Shown piece after piece: positions 19,849-26,228 of a stretch of 64,000 nt of DNA. The stretch is from Oxalobacter sp. (GTDB taxonomy: Bacteria; Pseudomonadota; Gammaproteobacteria; Burkholderiales; Burkholderiaceae_D): contig JAHAYL010000040.1 of assembly GCA_018384065.1 (NCBI GenBank), positions 58,374 through 122,373 on the forward strand, in the 5' to 3' direction. A program made the position numbers and the translations under genes. The notes beneath the pieces were generated by a model that was not told where the DNA came from, ran no database searches, and worked only from the letters and a program-made list of their open reading frames with translations. Within the stretch, counting starts at the first letter, position 1. Every line of letters starts with the position of its first letter.

Positions 19849-20598
19849 ATGAAACTGATTATCCTCGACAGGGACGGTGTCATCAACGAAGACTCCGATG
19901 CATTCATCAAATCACCTGATGAATGGATTCCTATTCCTGGTTCTGTCGAGGCCATCGGGCAACTGACAAAAGCGGGGTATACCGTTGTCATCGCCACCAA
20001 CCAATCAGGACTTGGCCGGGGATTGTTTGACATCACAACCCTCAATGCCATCCACCAGAAAATGCTGGATGCCATCAAGGCGGCAGGCGGTACGGTACCG
20101 GTCATCATGTTCTGTCCGCATCTGCCAACAGATGACTGTGACTGCCGGAAACCCCGTCCTGGCATGTTCAACACCATCAGTGAACGCTTTGATGTTGAAC
20201 TCACGGGCGTCCCAGCGGTCGGGGATTCCCTGCGCGACCTCCAGGCAGCCCTGCTTGCTGGCTGCACCCCTTATCTGGTGTTGACAGGCAAAGGCAGGCA
20301 GACCTTGGAAAAAGGTGGTCTGCCACCGGGAACGCAGGTTTTCGACAGCCTTGCCGCTGTGACAGCGCATCTGATTGAAAAAGACCAGCAGGCTGTTTCC
20401 CCTGTATCAGTACCCGTTGCATCAGAACAGGGAGAAAAGGCTGTTGCCAATGGCAGCACAGATAAACCAGCCCCCAAGGCAAAAGCCAAAGCAGCGGCAA
20501 AAGCCAAACTGGCTTCTCTGGCGGAAAAGCCGCAGAAGACTACTGGCAAAAAAGAAAAAAGCGAGAAGAAAAACTCAGCAGAAAACAGGAAGAAGTAA
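19849..20598 (+). CDS. gmhB: D-glycero-beta-D-manno-heptose 1,7-bisphosphate 7-phosphatase with lysine-rich C-terminal tail
   Basis: GmhB removes the 7-phosphate of heptose bisphosphate in synthesis of ADP-heptose for lipopolysaccharide. The first 180 or so residues form the HAD phosphatase: D-R-D-G-V-I-N near 7-13 and the zinc-binding C-P-H-L-P-T-D-D-C-D-C-R-K near 91-103. The protein has 249 residues, about 60 more than typical GmhB. The extra tail (about 190-249) is low complexity, rich in K, A, E and S, and contains A-K-A-K-A-A-A-K-A-K. The tail looks disordered and may bind nucleic acid or acidic surfaces; no function is known. It is in the glyQS-plsC cluster. Confidence 0.92.
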   Translation: MKLIILDRDGVINEDSDAFIKSPDEWIPIPGSVEAIGQLTKAGYTVVIATNQSGLGRGLFDITTLNAIHQKMLDAIKAAGGTVPVIMFCPHLPTDDCDCRKPRPGMFNTISERFDVELTGVPAVGDSLRDLQAALLAGCTPYLVLTGKGRQTLEKGGLPPGTQVFDSLAAVTAHLIEKDQQAVSPVSVPVASEQGEKAVANGSTDKPAPKAKAKAAAKAKLASLAEKPQKTTGKKEKSEKKNSAENRKK

Positions 20599-20690
20599 CC
20601 AGACAGCGGCTTTCAGCTGTTTTCTGCTCCAGGAACAAGAAACACAGATACAATCCCATTGACTGACCTGTCCTAAAACAAGAGGCATCC

Positions 20691-21437
20691 ATGCGATTCA
20701 TACGCTCAATCCTTTTTTTCTTCCTCTGGTGGTCATACACCTTCATCTGGGGATTTGTCTGCCTGTTCACCTGCTGGATGCCATTTTCAGGCCGCTACAA
20801 GATCGCTTCCATCTGGGCACGGGTCACCACAGGACTTGTCTGGGTCATCTGCGGCGTCAAATACCAGGTGAAAGGCACCGAAAACTTCCCGAAGGGACCG
20901 GTCGTGCTCCTCAGCAAACACCAGTCAGCTTGGGAAACCCTCTTTACCATGCTGGTCCTGCCATGCCCGGTTTCCTTTGTCCTGAAAAAATCACTGCTGT
21001 ACATCCCGTTCTTCGGCTGGATCCTGGCTTTCCTGCGGATGATTCCGATTGACCGGGGCAAACGTGTGAACGCCTTCCGCCAGATGGTCAATATCGGCTC
21101 CCAACGCCTGAAAGACGGTCATTGGGTCATGATTTTCCCAGAAGGCACCCGTGTGCCTCCTGGTACAAAGGGTAAATACCAGAATGGCGGCGCCATGTTC
21201 GCCATCAAGACCAAGGCACAGGTCATTCCCGTCGCATTGAATTCCGGCGAATGCTGGCCAAAGACCACCTTCGTCAAGACACCGGGACTGATTACCCTTT
21301 CCTTTGGGAAGCCCATCTCCACCGAAGGCCGGAAAGCCGATGAGCTGACAAAAGAAGTGGAAGCCTGGATTGAAGGCGAGATGCGCAACATTTCCCCGCA
21401 TCTCTATCCTGACGCAAAGCCTGATGACGCCAAATGA
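20691..21437 (+). CDS. plsC: 1-acyl-sn-glycerol-3-phosphate acyltransferase
   Basis: Inner-membrane enzyme that acylates lysophosphatidic acid to phosphatidic acid in phospholipid synthesis. The 248 residues start with a hydrophobic, tryptophan-rich membrane anchor (about 5-30). The acyltransferase motif I appears as K-H-Q-S-A-W-E, an HX4E variant of the usual HX4D, seen as a family variant in this group. Motif III is F-P-E-G-T-R. The stop codon overlaps the next start (ATGA at 21434-21437), which couples it to the YgjP-like gene. Confidence 0.93.
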   Translation: MRFIRSILFFFLWWSYTFIWGFVCLFTCWMPFSGRYKIASIWARVTTGLVWVICGVKYQVKGTENFPKGPVVLLSKHQSAWETLFTMLVLPCPVSFVLKKSLLYIPFFGWILAFLRMIPIDRGKRVNAFRQMVNIGSQRLKDGHWVMIFPEGTRVPPGTKGKYQNGGAMFAIKTKAQVIPVALNSGECWPKTTFVKTPGLITLSFGKPISTEGRKADELTKEVEAWIEGEMRNISPHLYPDAKPDDAK

Positions 21438-22156
21438 CATGCCGGTTTGCCATAGACGGCAAAGTCATCACCTATACCCTGAAACGGTCTGCCAGACGTT
21501 CCATCGGTTTCAAGGTTGACCATCACGGACTGACTGTCGCAGCGCCTGAAAGGGCTTCCCTCTCCTATATTGAACAGGCGCTGGCAGCTAAAGCCAGATG
21601 GATCCTGAAAGCCTTGGACAAAGTCCAGGCAGACAGACTGGACACTCTTGCTCCCATCATCTGGCAGGACGGCACCATATTCCCCTTTCTCGGCAAAGAC
21701 TGCAGCCTGCATCTGGTCAAAACCCTCTCCAGCAGAAACCGGTTCATCCAGACTGACGGCGAACTGATACTCCAGACAACCAGGGCAGATGCTGAATCAG
21801 TCACCAAAACCATGAGAAACTGGCTGAAAGCACAGGCAAAAACCATCCTGCTCAGCCGCCTGGCGGACCAGGCTGACACCATGCAGTTGACCTATGACAA
21901 AGCCGCCCTGTCCAATGCCACCCGCCGTTGGGGCTCCTGTACCGCAAAGCGGCATATCCGTCTGAACTGGCGCCTTGTCCTGACCGACTGGTCATTGATG
22001 GATTACGTCATCGTCCACGAGCTCGCCCATCTGACTGAACTGAACCACAGTCCCCGTTTCTGGGCGATTGTCGAAGAATGGTATCCAGACTGGCGGCAGG
22101 CCCGCCAGAAACTGAATGCGTTGGGTCCCAGACTCTTTACGCTTTTTCCGGAATGA
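21434..22156 (+). CDS. YgjP-like metal-dependent peptidase (M48-like)
   Basis: A predicted cytoplasmic zinc hydrolase of the YgjP/WLM-like family. The 240 residues carry R-W-G-S-C-T (about 158-163) and the zinc motif H-E-L-A-H followed by L-T-E-L-N-H-S-P-R-F-W near 193-208, where two His and Glu of HExxH plus the downstream His form the site. It overlaps plsC by 4 nt and belongs to the glyQ-to-gloA cluster. The substrate of this family is not established. Confidence 0.88.
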   Translation: MTCRFAIDGKVITYTLKRSARRSIGFKVDHHGLTVAAPERASLSYIEQALAAKARWILKALDKVQADRLDTLAPIIWQDGTIFPFLGKDCSLHLVKTLSSRNRFIQTDGELILQTTRADAESVTKTMRNWLKAQAKTILLSRLADQADTMQLTYDKAALSNATRRWGSCTAKRHIRLNWRLVLTDWSLMDYVIVHELAHLTELNHSPRFWAIVEEWYPDWRQARQKLNALGPRLFTLFPE

Positions 22157-22239
22157 TTCATCATATCCCATAGCCGCACGTGTCATCCTTTCAATGGACG
22201 GATGACACGCCCAACCAACTTGCAAACAGGAGGACCACC

Positions 22240-23091
22240 ATGGATTATGTCACGCTCAACACCGGTGCAAAGATGCCCAAGATCGGTTATGGTGTTTTCC
22301 AGATCCCCCCAGAAGAATGTACCCGCTGTGTCCTGGATGCCCTGGAAGTCGGCTACCGCCATATCGATACCGCCCAGGCCTATTTCAACGAAGCGGAAGT
22401 CGGTGAAGCCATTGCAACCAGCGGGATTCCGCGTGAAGAGATTTTCCTGACCACCAAGGTCTGGATTTCCAATGCAGGGGAAGAAAAGGCCTATGCCTCC
22501 ATCCTGGAATCCCTGAAGAAACTGAAAACGGATTATCTCGACCTGCTGCTCATCCATCAGCCTTTCGGGGACTATTACGGCACTTACCGTGCAATGCTGA
22601 AGGCACAGCGTGAAGGGCTGGTCAAATCCTACGGGGTCAGCAATTTCTTCCCAGACCGTTATGTGGACCTCGTGGAATGCACTGGGATTGTCCCTGCTGT
22701 GAACCAGATTGAAGGCCATGTCTTCAACCAGCAGACCAAGGCACGGGACATCTATGCCCGTTATGGTACAGCAGTGCAGGCTTGGGCACCTTTTGCTGAA
22801 GGCAAACGGAATATGTTCAGGAACCCGGTCCTGGCACGGATTGGCAGACAATACGGTAAATCCAACGCACAGGTGGCATTGCGGTTCCTCATGCAGCTGG
22901 GCATGACTGTCCTGCCGAAATCCGTCCATAAAGCCCGGATGGTCGAGAATTTCGATGTCTTCAATTTCTCGCTCTCGATTGACGACCTGCAGGCCATCGC
23001 TGCACTGGATGGTGATGAAACCCTGTTCATTTCCCATACCGACCCGGATATGGTCAAATTCCTGATTGATTACACGAAGAAGAAAGACTGA
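22240..23091 (+). CDS. aldo/keto reductase (2,5-diketo-D-gluconate reductase-like)
   Basis: A 283-residue AKR5-like reductase that uses NADPH to reduce carbonyls. The start at 22240 follows a strong AGGAGG ribosome-binding site; an in-frame start at 22180 lacks one. The tetrad is visible in H-I-D-T-A-Q-A-Y-F (Asp, Tyr), L-T-T-K-V-W (Lys) and L-L-I-H-Q-P (His). The cofactor loop is V-L-P-K-S-V-H. gloA starts 43 bp downstream, so the two are probably cotranscribed, which fits methylglyoxal or other dicarbonyl detoxification. Confidence 0.9.
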   Translation: MDYVTLNTGAKMPKIGYGVFQIPPEECTRCVLDALEVGYRHIDTAQAYFNEAEVGEAIATSGIPREEIFLTTKVWISNAGEEKAYASILESLKKLKTDYLDLLLIHQPFGDYYGTYRAMLKAQREGLVKSYGVSNFFPDRYVDLVECTGIVPAVNQIEGHVFNQQTKARDIYARYGTAVQAWAPFAEGKRNMFRNPVLARIGRQYGKSNAQVALRFLMQLGMTVLPKSVHKARMVENFDVFNFSLSIDDLQAIAALDGDETLFISHTDPDMVKFLIDYTKKKD

Positions 23092-23134
23092 CTGGCAATC
23101 ATGCAGACATTGACGATATAGAAAGGAAACAGGC

Positions 23135-23521
23135 ATGCGCTTCCTTCATACCATGATCCGGGTTGGCGACCTGCAGCGTTCCATCCGTTTCTATACGGAT
23201 ATCATGGGGATGGAACTGATCAAGACGATGGATTTCCCAGAAGGGAAATTCACCCTCGCCTATCTGGGCTATGAAAGCAATCCAGCACAGGCTGAGCTGG
23301 AACTGACCTACAACTATGGTGTTGAATCCTATGAGATGGGCAATGCCTATGGACATATCGCCCTCGCAACGGATGACATCTATGGCTTATGCGACAGGCT
23401 CCGTGATGCCGGTGTGAAAATCACCCGGGAACCAGGTCCCCTGAAAGGCACGGACATCGTGCTGGCATTCCTCGAAGACCCGGATGGTTACAAGATTGAA
23501 CTGATTGAGCAGAAAGACTGA
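23135..23521 (+). CDS. gloA: lactoylglutathione lyase (glyoxalase I)
   Basis: Converts the methylglyoxal-glutathione hemithioacetal to S-lactoylglutathione. The 128 residues form two beta-alpha-beta-beta-beta modules. Expected metal ligands are His5 (R-F-L-H-T-M), Glu in A-E-L-E-L-T-Y, His in Y-G-H-I-A-L and Glu in Y-K-I-E-L-I-E. The motif R-S-I-R-F-Y near 16-21 is typical. It is downstream of an aldo-keto reductase and followed by a hairpin with a T-rich tail. Confidence 0.95.
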   Translation: MRFLHTMIRVGDLQRSIRFYTDIMGMELIKTMDFPEGKFTLAYLGYESNPAQAELELTYNYGVESYEMGNAYGHIALATDDIYGLCDRLRDAGVKITREPGPLKGTDIVLAFLEDPDGYKIELIEQKD

Positions 23522-23546
23522 ACTGACCTTCGCTAGAAAGTGGAAA

Positions 23547-23585
23547 GGGAAGGCATTGCCCAGCCTTCCCTTCCCTTTCCTTTTC
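23547..23585. terminator. terminator between converging gloA and metallo-hydrolase genes
   Basis: An 8-bp stem GGGAAGGC/GCCTTCCC (23547-23554, 23563-23570) followed on the plus strand by a pyrimidine/T-rich run ending CCTTTTC. Confidence 0.7.
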
Positions 23586-24473
23586 TCAGAAGTGCATCAA
23601 TTCGCCATCGAAAGGAATCAACACCCTATCCCGGATACCCTGCTGATAGGTGTAGGCAGACAGGTCTCTGCGGTCAACCGTCATATGGTTGATGGCATCC
23701 ATATGGACAGCAACGATTTTCGCTTTCGGTGCTTTCTGATAGGCACGCAGCGTATCTTCCTTCTTCATGATGATGTAAGGGTCATCCTTGAACTGATCCC
23801 CTGTCACAGCCGCGCCACCAGTATTCAGGACAATCACATCAGGCGTATGCCGCTCAATCGCCTGATCCACACCGTTGAACCAGACAGTATCAGCAGCAAT
23901 ATAGACCGTTTTCATATCTGGCTTCTTGAAGACAATCCCCATCACACTGCCAAGCCGTGAGCTCATTTTTTCATCGGCATACATGTCCAAGGAACCATGC
24001 TGGCAATCAGTCCTGCTCAGGCTGACACCCTTGAAATCCAGCTTTTTCTCAAGAATCCGGACATTCTTGAATCCCTGGGAACGGATCAAGGCAGCATCCT
24101 TGTCATCCTGGACAATCAAAGGGATGTCCTTTGGCAACGCCTGCTGTGCGGCATCATCCCAATGGTCCAGATGGGTATGGGTCACAATCACCGCATCAAC
24201 ATCCTTCAGGATTTCTTCCACGGGCATCGGCAATGGTGTCAGCGGATTCCTCAGCTCACTGCGGTAAGTATTCGGGAACCCAGGATAAGTTCCTGTATCT
24301 GACAGCATCGGGTCAACCAAAAACGTTGCATCACCATAGTTCACCTTGACCGTTGCATTGCGGACCAGCTGTACCGTCACATCCTGTGGCTTCTGGTCCC
24401 CTGCAACAGAAACATTGCCCCATAGCACAGCTGACACAATAGCCAGCACACTGAAAAAACGTTTTATCCACAT
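23586..24473 (-). CDS. exported metallo-beta-lactamase-fold hydrolase (UlaG-like)
   Basis: The 295-residue protein has a signal peptide (about 1-24, ending V-S-V-A-G) and a metallo-beta-lactamase fold. The metal-binding motif H-T-H-L-D-H is near 99-104; D-T in Y-I-A-A-D-T and a late H-M-D-A-I-N-H are probable further ligands. It resembles the UlaG/L-ascorbate-6-P lactonase-like branch rather than true beta-lactamases. It converges on gloA and has no operon partner. Periplasmic location is inferred from the leader; the substrate is unknown. Confidence 0.85.
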   Translation of the reverse strand: MWIKRFFSVLAIVSAVLWGNVSVAGDQKPQDVTVQLVRNATVKVNYGDATFLVDPMLSDTGTYPGFPNTYRSELRNPLTPLPMPVEEILKDVDAVIVTHTHLDHWDDAAQQALPKDIPLIVQDDKDAALIRSQGFKNVRILEKKLDFKGVSLSRTDCQHGSLDMYADEKMSSRLGSVMGIVFKKPDMKTVYIAADTVWFNGVDQAIERHTPDVIVLNTGGAAVTGDQFKDDPYIIMKKEDTLRAYQKAPKAKIVAVHMDAINHMTVDRRDLSAYTYQQGIRDRVLIPFDGELMHF

Positions 24474-24565
24474 GGCAGCCTTCTCCTGAAATGTCCAATA
24501 ACCGGTATATCTTAAGTTCGATGGAAGCCTTAAGCAAATACAGGAAATCCTGATTGACCATCATG

Positions 24566-24591
24566 GTATCGAGGGTTCGAATCCCTCCATC
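24566..24591 (+). repeat. 26-bp duplicate of the 3' end of tRNA-Ser (possible attachment-site remnant)
   Basis: Positions 24566-24591 are identical to 24724-24749, which is the variable-arm end, the whole T arm and the start of the 3' acceptor strand of the intact tRNA-Ser downstream. The copy is in direct orientation, 132 bp from the second. The flanking DNA does not form a normal tRNA (no proper D arm or anticodon arm), although TTCGATG at 24517-24523 could pair with CATCGGA at 24588-24594. Confidence 0.85.
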
Positions 24592-24600
24592 GGAATCACA

Positions 24601-24629
24601 TTGACCCTTTATAAATCATCCGCTATACT
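24601..24629 (+). promoter_or_regulatory. promoter of tRNA-Ser(GCU)
   Basis: TTGACC (24601-24606), 17-bp spacer, TATACT (24624-24629), 34 nt before the tRNA 5' end. Confidence 0.75.
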
Positions 24630-24662
24630 TATAAATTCTACTGCAACCAATCAAGGCAGTCC

Positions 24663-24756
24663 GGAGATGTGGCCGAGAGGTCGAAGGCACTCCCCTGCTA
24701 AGGGAGCATACGAGCCAAAACTTGTATCGAGGGTTCGAATCCCTCCATCTCCGCCA
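24663..24756 (+). tRNA. tRNA-Ser(GCU)
   Basis: Complete 94-nt serine tRNA with encoded CCA. Acceptor stem GGAGATG (24663-24669) pairs with CATCTCC (24746-24752). The anticodon loop in CTCCCCTGCTAAGGGAG gives GCU, reading AGC/AGU. The long variable arm and GGGTTCGAATCCC T arm are typical of class II tRNA-Ser. Confidence 0.97.
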
Positions 24757-24765
24757 GAGATAAGT

Positions 24766-24793
24766 AAAAGGACGTCACATGACGTCCTTTTTT
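24766..24793 (+). terminator. intrinsic terminator after tRNA-Ser(GCU)
   Basis: An 11-bp stem AAAAGGACGTC/GACGTCCTTTT (24766-24776, 24781-24791) with ACAT loop and T-tract. It is almost identical to the terminator after tRNA-Phe at 39573-39601. Confidence 0.92.
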
Positions 24794-24854
24794 ATCTCCC
24801 TTCTTTCTTTGATAGTGAACCATGATATTATGAAACCCATGGGGGTTCGGCTCT

Positions 24855-24944
24855 ACGCCATTAACGGGGGATGTGCATTCATCAGACCCGGTTAATCACA
24901 CCATTCCATCCGCATTGCGCCAAGACACGCATGCGGTACTTTTT
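24855..24944 (+). ncRNA. structured intergenic segment, possible small RNA
   Basis: A nested stem-loop, ATTAACGGGG (24860-24869) against CCCGGTTAAT (24887-24896) with an internal GATG/CATC hairpin, is followed by CCGCAT-GCG/CGC-ATGCGG (24910-24936, one bulge) and then TACTTTTTG, terminator-like. The segment lies between tRNA-Ser and an AT-rich gene. I recognise no RNA family and the promoter is unclear, so expression is unproven. Confidence 0.35.
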
Positions 24945-24971
24945 GTTGACAAAAAATATTGAGTACATCAT

Positions 24972-25478
24972 ATGATTAATTGGATGTATTTCCCCAAGAA
25001 TCAACCATTGGATAAAGTTTCAAAACAAATTATTAATGTCTTTGAGACTATTTCTTCTAAAATTGATTCACATCATCATCAATTAAAAAGCGATGAAGTC
25101 CTTGCTTTAGTGAGACCAGGCCTAGAAGATATCGGCTTTTCCGTTGAGAAAAGTAAGAAAAAAGAAGATATTGTTACAGTTCCTGTCCTATATGGATTAA
25201 ATGGCAAAATTGAGAAATCATTTGAAGCAGATGGCTTTTTACCTCAAGCAGGCTATGTTATTGAAATAGAAGCAGGTCGTGCTGTAGTAAATTATCAATT
25301 TTTAAAGGACTTTTTTGAAGCATGTACAATGGTCGGTGTTAACAAACTTTGCATTGCTGTTCGAAACATTTATAAAAACTCAAATGATTTTGAAAAAGTA
25401 TGTCTTTTTTTCGAATCAATGTATGCTAGCAATCGTCTCAATATTCCTCTTTCCGGCTTACTCTTAGTTGGCTATTAA
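24972..25478 (+). CDS. AT-rich hypothetical protein, possibly nuclease-like
   Basis: A 168-residue protein of unknown function. The codon use is AT-rich, unlike the flanking housekeeping genes, which points to recent transfer next to tRNA-Ser. The C-terminal half contains F-E-A-D-G-F-L-P followed by Y-V-I-E-I-E-A-G-R-A and L-C-I-A-V-R-N-I-Y. The acidic pattern D...E-x-E after a beta strand is reminiscent of restriction-endonuclease-like folds, but the expected lysine is missing and I do not claim the fold. There is no signal peptide or membrane helix, and no methyltransferase nearby. Confidence 0.6.
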   Translation: MINWMYFPKNQPLDKVSKQIINVFETISSKIDSHHHQLKSDEVLALVRPGLEDIGFSVEKSKKKEDIVTVPVLYGLNGKIEKSFEADGFLPQAGYVIEIEAGRAVVNYQFLKDFFEACTMVGVNKLCIAVRNIYKNSNDFEKVCLFFESMYASNRLNIPLSGLLLVGY

Positions 25479-25557
25479 ATGAAGAATAAATTGATAACAT
25501 CCTTATTATTTATTATTTGAAAATATTCGATAGCACCTTTATAGAAAGTCTCTGGTG

Positions 25558-25944
25558 ATGACAGAAAAAAAAGACCAGACTGGCTCAATGCTTTTGCCAC
25601 CACGGCACAGACGGCAAAAGGTAGCAGAGCGCCTGAAAGCAGAAAAAGCAGCAGCGGCGCAGCCAACTTGGCTGCGTGAGCTGAAAAGGACGATGCTTGC
25701 TCCTGAACGCTTCTTAGCGGCTGTACGCGAAAAAGGCGAAATGCTGAAATACATCCCGGAACCGTTGAGGACAGAAGAGCTGTGTCTGGCAGCCGTCCAA
25801 CAGGATGGCAGGATGCTGTCATATGTCCCTGATGGCTTGAAAACAGAAGCTCTCTGCCTCACCGCTATCAAGCAGAACCGGGAAGCAATGCAGCATGTAC
25901 CACTGGCATTGCGGGATGCTATGGAAAAGGCCTTAAAAAGCTGA
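25558..25944 (+). CDS. DUF4116-like repeat protein
   Basis: About 128 residues from the ATG at 25558 (a GTG lies just before it). After a basic, alanine-rich N-terminus the protein has repeats of the DUF4116 type: E-M-L-K-Y-I-P-E-P-L-R-T-E-E-L-C-L-A-A-V, then R-M-L-S-Y-V-P-D-G-L-K-T-E-A-L-C-L-T-A-I, and a partial third ending M-Q-H-V-P-L-A-L-R. No function is established for this family. It is GC-richer than its upstream neighbour. A relative truncated by the window edge lies at 63785-64000. Confidence 0.7.
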   Translation: MTEKKDQTGSMLLPPRHRRQKVAERLKAEKAAAAQPTWLRELKRTMLAPERFLAAVREKGEMLKYIPEPLRTEELCLAAVQQDGRMLSYVPDGLKTEALCLTAIKQNREAMQHVPLALRDAMEKALKS

Positions 25945-25981
25945 TTGCCCTTCTCTTGGTGAGGTTGATGCCTTTGCCCGA

Positions 25982-26011
25982 TTGACATTTCAAAAGCAAT
26001 CTTGATAAGAT
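25982..26011 (+). promoter_or_regulatory. candidate promoter upstream of the EamA transporter
   Basis: Perfect -35 TTGACA (25982-25987), 18-bp spacer, TAAGAT (26006-26011). The -10 overlaps the left arm of the dyad beginning at 26009, so a protein bound to the dyad would block this promoter. Confidence 0.55.
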
Positions 26012-26118
26012 GGTTTCGTCTTTTAGGGACATCAAGAAATCTCAATATGAGATTAGACAAAACCATCATGGTTTTTACCGAAGACGGCGGTTGAAGCCCC
26101 TGCTTAGACAGGGAATAA
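26009..26118 (+). promoter_or_regulatory. dyad-rich leader upstream of the EamA transporter (operator or riboswitch-like element)
   Basis: The segment holds a 13-bp inverted repeat GATGGTTTCGTCT / AGACAAAACCATC (26009-26021, 26055-26067; one mismatch) enclosing AATCTC-AATAT-GAGATT, and an overlapping 17-bp perfect palindrome AAAACCAT-C-ATGGTTTT (26059-26075). A 15-codon reading frame (26047-26094) and a CCCTG/CAGGG hairpin (26098-26113) follow, just before an intrinsic terminator. The mutually exclusive pairings suggest attenuation; three copies of ATGGTTT suggest protein binding. I match it to no known riboswitch. Confidence 0.45.
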
Positions 26119-26140
26119 GGGAGGAGGGATCCTCCCTTTT
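26119..26140 (+). terminator. intrinsic terminator 90 bp before the EamA transporter
   Basis: A 7-bp stem GGGAGGA/TCCTCCC (26119-26125, 26130-26136) with GGGA loop, followed by TTTT. It lies between the promoter at 25982 and the transporter start, so it could end a small RNA or attenuate the transporter. Confidence 0.7.
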
Positions 26141-26228
26141 CAATTCTGGCTCCCGCTTTCTGGATTGTCCTGTAACTGAACAACTGAAGAACCAGTCCAA
26201 ATACCGTTAGAAACGAGCGTTCTTTTCA

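Noticed and set aside
24517..24594. A second, complete tRNA at the duplicated tRNA-Ser end
   Set aside because: The acceptor strands can pair, but the D arm lacks the conserved GG and there is no proper anticodon stem-loop; only the 3' part is tRNA-like.
26047..26094. 15-codon leader peptide (M-R-L-D-K-T-I-M-V-F-T-E-D-G-G)
   Set aside because: No ribosome-binding site and no run of one amino acid that would suit classical attenuation; kept only as a possibility inside the leader finding.
26010..26210. 66-residue open frame before the EamA transporter
   Set aside because: It crosses a palindrome and an intrinsic terminator and has no ribosome-binding site; the regulatory reading is simpler.
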